Below are positions 59,921-64,000 of a stretch of DNA of 64,000 nucleotides, one piece after another. Every line of letters begins with the position of its first letter. Position 1 is the stretch's first letter. The position numbers and the translations under genes are program-made. This DNA comes from Pontederia crassipes (taxonomy: Eukaryota > Streptophyta > Magnoliopsida > Commelinales > Pontederiaceae), in the NCBI GenBank assembly GCA_030549335.1, contig JAUKPH010000017.1, positions 12,671,501-12,735,500 of the forward strand. Direction: 5' to 3'. The notes below the pieces were generated by a model that saw only the letters and a list, made by a program, of their open reading frames with translations, was not told the origin of the DNA and made no database searches.

Positions 59921-60675
59921 TTAAGTTGCTCTCGCCAACATATCAGAGAAAGTAGGAACTCCTTGCGCTCTCATTCTTCTTGAGCCTTTTTCATTTCTTC
60001 GGTGGGATCTGTCGGCAAACAAGCAGTGATCAAGTTTTGCCGTTTTGTTCTGGTACACAAACATTTTAAATGACAAGGATAAGCCATAGAGCATGACTAC
60101 ACAATACATGCACACAATATATGCGTTCTGTTCTGGTACACAAACATTTAAAATGATTTAGCTACTATTTTTAAGCAGTGATCTTGGTACTTTTGTGGAA
60201 TAAGACAATCAGTTTTGCCGTTCCTAAGATCTTAAAGAATAATCAGACGATCAAGTTTAATAGTCATTGATTCTGAGATGATTAGCTATACAAGTCTCCC
60301 CAGAGTAGTACAAAATAGATATTAATGAATGAAGCACTTGATAGTAAAATTTTACCAATCATCTTTGGCATAACGAACACTACTATCACCATGAAGCCTA
60401 TCATTAAGCCCATAGGACTTTTGACAATTGACATTATGGAAAAGGGTTCTCTTATCTGCAAAACCATAGAAGAATAATTAAATCATACTTTTACCTCCTC
60501 AAAAAAAAAAAAAAATCATGATATTACTATGGATTGGGATTAAACATAACATATCTCTTAATAGTTCTCTTGTCTCAAAGGTTCCAGAACGAGTTCTTGT
60601 AGAAGCCTCCTGATTTTTGTGAATGCTGCTTGGATTTTACCAGGGTTTCTGACATCACATCGACTCTCTACAAAG
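59921..60675 (-). pseudogene. EMC7 (ER membrane protein complex subunit 7) pseudogene, C-terminal exons
   Basis: Three exon-like pieces lie on the minus strand. The first, about 60673-60555, reads DVRNPGKIQAAFTKIRRLLQELVLEPLRQ. The second, 60455-60356, reads IREPFSIMSIVKSPMGLMIGFMVIVVFVMPK, a membrane segment. The third, 60008-59921, reads DPTEEMKKAQEE followed by MRAQGVPTFSDMLARAT after a frame change. This is the C-terminal half of plant EMC7, whose protein helps insert membrane proteins at the ER. It is dead: the first piece ends in a stop (ENY-stop) and its donor GT has become AT. One A is missing in the third piece, shifting the frame. The upstream beta-sandwich exons are absent and prolyl-tRNA synthetase DNA is joined there instead. 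Confidence 0.8.
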
Positions 60676-60910
60676 TTTGGACAGTCAGAAATGGAAGTTC
60701 CTATTGCTATTCGTCCAACAAGTGAACGGTTCCTATTGCTATTAGTCCAACAAGTGGGACTGCTCACTTGTTGGACGAATAGCAATAGGAACTTCCATTT
60801 CTACTTTGTAACCCATGCAACCTAAACAAAATAATATAATTATATTCAAGGTTCCTGACTCAATCGTAATAGCAATTATCCTAGGTTATTGGATAAGAAA
60901 TATAACGATT
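60676..60910. repeat. Inverted duplication of prolyl-tRNA synthetase intron 4/exon 5
   Basis: 60688-60725 repeats the exon 5 sequence of 54112-54149 with two mismatches. 60764-60801 is the perfect reverse complement of 60688-60725 (38 of 38 bases), and the 38-base spacer holds a third partial copy ('ttcctattgctattagtcc'). From 60802 to about 60902 the reverse complement continues into the exon start and the 3' end of intron 4 (54001-54101). It therefore came from genomic DNA and not mRNA. Ten bases (ctggacagtc) are missing at the joint. A transcript would fold into a 38 bp hairpin. Confidence 0.9.
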
Positions 60911-60942
60911 CTAATTTTTCAGGATTTAATAAATAAATATTG

Positions 60943-60947
<5 letters not shown>

Positions 60948-60985
<38 letters not shown>

Positions 60986-60993
60986 CGCGCGCG
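60948..60993. repeat. Compound microsatellite (TA)n(TG)n(CG)n
   Basis: A run of TA repeats passes into gtgtgt and then gcgcgcgcgcgcg, just left of the CACTA fragment. Confidence 0.95.
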
Positions 60994-61039
60994 AAAAGAT
61001 GAGAAAGCGAGAAAAAAGAAGCAGCGGGATAGTGAAATT

Positions 61040-61658
61040 TTAATTACCGACAACTATGATCGTCGGAAACTTATCATGATATATATATGAATATGATATA
61101 TATTATTTTTAAAGTCACCGACGATTGTGATCGTAAAAAAATATTTAATTATAAAAATAAAATACTATATTTAGTTATATATAATATTTATTTTTTATTT
61201 TACCGATGATTTGAATCGTCGCTAATTATTACCGACGATCGAAATCATCAGAAATTGCGACGGTTCGGACTGTCGCTAATTATATTAATAAAGTACTCCT
61301 TATATTATATTACTTTTCATTTATTGACGGTCGGAGCCGTCGAAAATTATGATAGTTTAAACTGTCGCTAATTATATTAATAAAATACTCCTTGTATTAT
61401 ATTATTTTACATTTATCGATGGTCAGGATCATCGAAAGTTGTGATGGATAGATATCCGTCGGAAATTTCGACGTTCCTAATCGTCAAAAAATAAAATAAT
61501 AATATAACAAATTACATAATTTATTATTTTCATTTCCGACGATTGTGGCTGTCGGCAATTCCGACGGATAGCTATCTATCGCAAAATCCGTCACAAATTG
61601 CGACGAATTTCTATCCGTCGGAAATTATCCGTCGAAAAATCTCAATTTTCTTGTAGTG
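61040..61658. mobile_element. Right-end fragment of a CACTA transposon with palindromic subterminal array
   Basis: The terminus at 61658 reads CACTACAAGAAAATTGAG on the other strand, the canonical CACTA end. Inward lie many palindromic units of the type 'ccgacgatt..aatcgtcgg' and 'ccgtcggaaatt' (61046-61620). No left terminus with this sequence is visible nearby, so it is truncated or a solo end. Confidence 0.8.
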
Positions 61659-61713
61659 TGATTTCTCTGCGTATTATACCCTACAATTTTCTGATGACGT
61701 AAAAATAAAATTA

Positions 61714-62160
61714 CAAAAGGGGTTGAGGCCATAAGGGTCCATTTGGATAAAGAATAACTTTTGAAAAATAATAAATTTTATTCAAAAGAATATAATATTT
61801 TTGTTATATTCTTATTCTACCTTATGTTTGGTGTTCAAAGGAATAACTTTTAAATATATTATATTTTATAATTAAAATATTTTATTATAAATACTTGACA
61901 TTTATTATTACTATTATTATATAAATAATAATATAATACTATATGGTTAAATTTTAAAAAAAATAAGCAAAATGAAAACGTTAAGAATAGAAATATTTCA
62001 TCATTTTGGTTGAATACAAATATTACAACTTTGCGAAATATAATGATGGTTTCATGATTTTCAATATTATTTTATAAATAATGAATTTTTGATCAAATTA
62101 TTCTTATTCTCTTATCATATTCTCAAGAATTGCAAAAGGGGTTGAGGCCGTAAGGGATGA
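61714..62160. repeat. 28 bp direct repeat bracketing a ~390 bp AT-rich insert
   Basis: 'acaaaaggggttgaggccataaggg' (61714) recurs as 'gcaaaaggggttgaggccgtaaggg' (62133). The insert starts 'tccatttggataaagaataac' and near its end has the loosely inverted 'attattcttattctc', suggesting a MITE. Confidence 0.6.
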
Positions 62161-62430
62161 GGAGAAGGGAGTAGGAGAATTGGAGAGAGAAAAGGTGAGG
62201 GAGCAAGAAAATTGGAGAGAGAGGAGGTGAGGGCGTAAGAAGAGTTGAGAGAGAGAAGGTGACACAGTAAAAAGAATAAAAAAGAAATAGAGAGAAAGGA
62301 GTAAACATGATGTAGAGAGAGAGGAATAGTACAACACGAGGAAAAAAATGTACGTGCAGGTTGATAGGAGAGAGAAGTTGAAAGAGAAAAGTAAATAAAA
62401 AAAATGGGAAAAAGAGACTTGCAAGAAGAA
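62140..62430. repeat. GA-rich imperfect repeats
   Basis: Units like 'aattggagagagaaaaggtgaggg', 'aattggagagagaggaggtgaggg' and 'agttgagagagagaaggtga' follow one another, then weaker versions. The CT-rich strand is open for about 100 codons but reads only as Leu/Ser/Phe, so it is not a gene. Confidence 0.75.
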
Positions 62431-62439
62431 TGTAGGAAA

Positions 62440-63110
62440 TAGATATTTTATTTCTTTTATTTATGAATCTTTTTGTAGTTCATTTATTTAATTTCTCGGT
62501 CAGGAAAAGGAAAATAGAATATACAGAGGAGAATGACCGGAAGTAATTGTTGGTCAAGATTCAGCATTGGTACAACCAACTGATGATAGCAAATAGAGTT
62601 AACTTTTTAACCTAACTTGAGATAGGTAAGAAGATCCTCGTGTCATCGGTTTTTCACGACATGGACTTCAAGACTCTTTTCCATTATATATTGTTTGCAT
62701 TAATTGAATATGACATAGATATGATTGTAAAAAATTATGTTGGAAACACAATTCTTGATATTTGACACGGCCCGGGTAATGACCGATGCGGATCGAGTTC
62801 TGGATGAGAAAATATATTTTTGAATTGATTTATATTTTATTTGAATAGTTAAAATTGTTAATCATCATCAATCATTTGATTAACATCCTTGATTTTAGTA
62901 TGATCATGCCTGATTAGATTGTCATCATATTGATTATTATTATCATTACACCCAATCATAATATTGATTATGATATTGATCCATTGACCTTATTATTGAT
63001 TGATCATGATCAAATTGTTATCATATCCAATTTATCGTCATCCTATCTGATAATACCATTAATTAATAGTGATTTTCTGATTGGGTCATGTTAACTTAAG
63101 ATTGTCATCA
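62440..63110. other. AT-rich DNA with 'gattgttatcat'-like repetition
   Basis: From about 62850 to 63100 the sequence is dominated by 'gattg', 'atcat' and 'ttatcat' phrases. I see no gene. Confidence 0.4.
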
Positions 63111-63129
63111 TTAAATTACTGCAAAGGTT

Positions 63130-63605
63130 GGCACATTAGGTTGTTGAGGCCCCAAGGGAACTGCAGATTGTAACCGAGAAGGACCTTGCTGTGAGTCAAG
63201 CTGACCCCTGGGAACATCACCAGATGCTCTTGCACCCAATTCCTATCATATACAGAGAATTTAGCAACATCTATCCCCCAAACAGCATAATCTTTAGATC
63301 AATAACATCTCAAGACAATACTTACCCTGGCATCAATCCTTGATTAAAAAGCATTCAAGATACCAGAGAGAATCTGTTTAGAAATAGAATATGGTAATGA
63401 AGAAAGGAAATATTCCATTTCTGCTGTTGCCAAATTACTAAAAGAAAAAAAAACATAGACAATCCCCATTGCTAAAAACTCCACCTGACCAAGGTGCTGG
63501 CCGTGATTATCTCCATGCCCTATATTGATAGCCTAAAAAACAATGGTGCGAGATCCTTGACTGCCATGACTTGGAGTTGAACCTGAAGAAACATTAGCAA
63601 CTGCA
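63130..63605 (-). pseudogene. Two exon-like pieces, possibly of a BAG6-like gene
   Basis: The minus strand has an acceptor-like 'ctgtatatgatag' before a piece reading ELGARASGDVPRGQLDSQQG..QSAVPLGPQQPNVPTFAV (63250-63120). Upstream of it, after 'atttgcag' near 63602, is VANVSSGSTPSHGSQGSRTIVF, a stop, then AINIGHGDNHGQHLGQVE. Low-complexity Ser/Gly/Gln-rich sequence of this sort occurs in BAG6-like proteins, as does the fragment at 38610. The internal stop argues for a pseudogene. The family guess is weak. Confidence 0.25.
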
Positions 63606-63779
63606 AATAAATAATTTTTTTCAAAACTTGATAGTCGTTTTAGATAAAACTCACTCTTACATTTGTTGCATATCTTAAATTGCATGCGAAGTACAAATAT
63701 AGCCAATGATAACCCTATAGATAAGCTTATGGCTTCTGAGTCTCGAACAATTCTTTGAAACAAAACAAGTTGTTACGAA

Positions 63780-64000
63780 AAGAGGGAGAGAGGGATCGCA
63801 CGAAATACAGAAGAACACGAAGAGGAAAAACGGCGGCGGCTCTTTGTTATGGAATAATGATGATTACAAGGATAGGTCTCGATCTAGACCCCTAGGGAGT
63901 TTATATAGGCACTCCCTTTGACAGATGATAGGAATTACATACGGACTGGGACTCTAAATAAATCTCCTGAAAATAGGACACCTATCTCGTGATAAGGAAA
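63780..64000 (-). repeat. Possible LTR edge cut by the window end
   Basis: Sequence such as 'acaaggataggtctcgatctagacccctagggag' followed by 'tttatataggcactccctttgacag' has the look of an LTR promoter with a TATA motif on the minus strand. The partner would lie outside the window. Confidence 0.3.

Noticed and set aside
62104..62424. 106-codon minus-strand frame of Leu, Ser and Phe
   Set aside because: It is the CT strand of GA-rich imperfect repeats and has no other support.

Overview
This is a stretch of plant nuclear DNA from a flowering plant. Long AT-rich intergenic DNA, many-exon genes with GT-AG introns, and heavy nested transposon content show this. The gene content (plantacyanin, SYP13-type syntaxin, PP2-B F-box protein, plant ANKRD13-like protein, cytosolic prolyl-tRNA synthetase) fits any angiosperm, and I cannot name a species from sequence alone. 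There is no bacterial-style operon. Genes are independent and were reconstructed here by joining exons with phase-consistent splice sites.

Layout. 1-9500: old repeat DNA with a badly decayed Ty3/gypsy element (RT, RNase H, integrase remnants on +) and a diverged pair of ~1 kb direct repeats. 9580-13300: two-exon ankyrin/GPCR-chaperone gene (+), with a SINE in its intron. 14367-14944: two-exon plantacyanin gene (-). 15000-19600: AT-rich DNA with MITE-like and longer inverted repeats. 19916-22716: 13-exon plasma-membrane Qa-SNARE gene (+). 23376-25759: three-exon F-box/PP2-B gene (-). 26400-35700: transposon block with a striking array of ~13 palindromes and a complete 7.35 kb CACTA element (27685-35038) with matching termini and TCA target duplications. 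35704-38560: two broken copies of the 3' half of the F-box gene. 38890-46225: long-TIR (MULE-like) element with a Ty1/copia retrotransposon (40573-45353) inside it. 47210-58727: 12-exon prolyl-tRNA synthetase gene (+). Its 6.1 kb intron 4 holds a SINE, an antisense acyl-CoA-binding-protein fragment, and a poly-A retroelement-like insert that itself carries a MULE. 59921-60910: an EMC7 pseudogene joined to an inverted duplication of prolyl-tRNA synthetase intron 4/exon 5. 61000-64000: the end of another CACTA element, GA-rich repeats, a possible gene fragment and a probable LTR edge.

Five loci look functional: ANKRD13-like, plantacyanin, SYP13-like syntaxin, F-box/PP2-B and prolyl-tRNA synthetase. 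They do not form a pathway. The most unusual content is the set of host-gene fragments rearranged among transposons. The chief example is the hairpin-forming copy of prolyl-tRNA synthetase exon 5 about 2 kb downstream of its parent gene.
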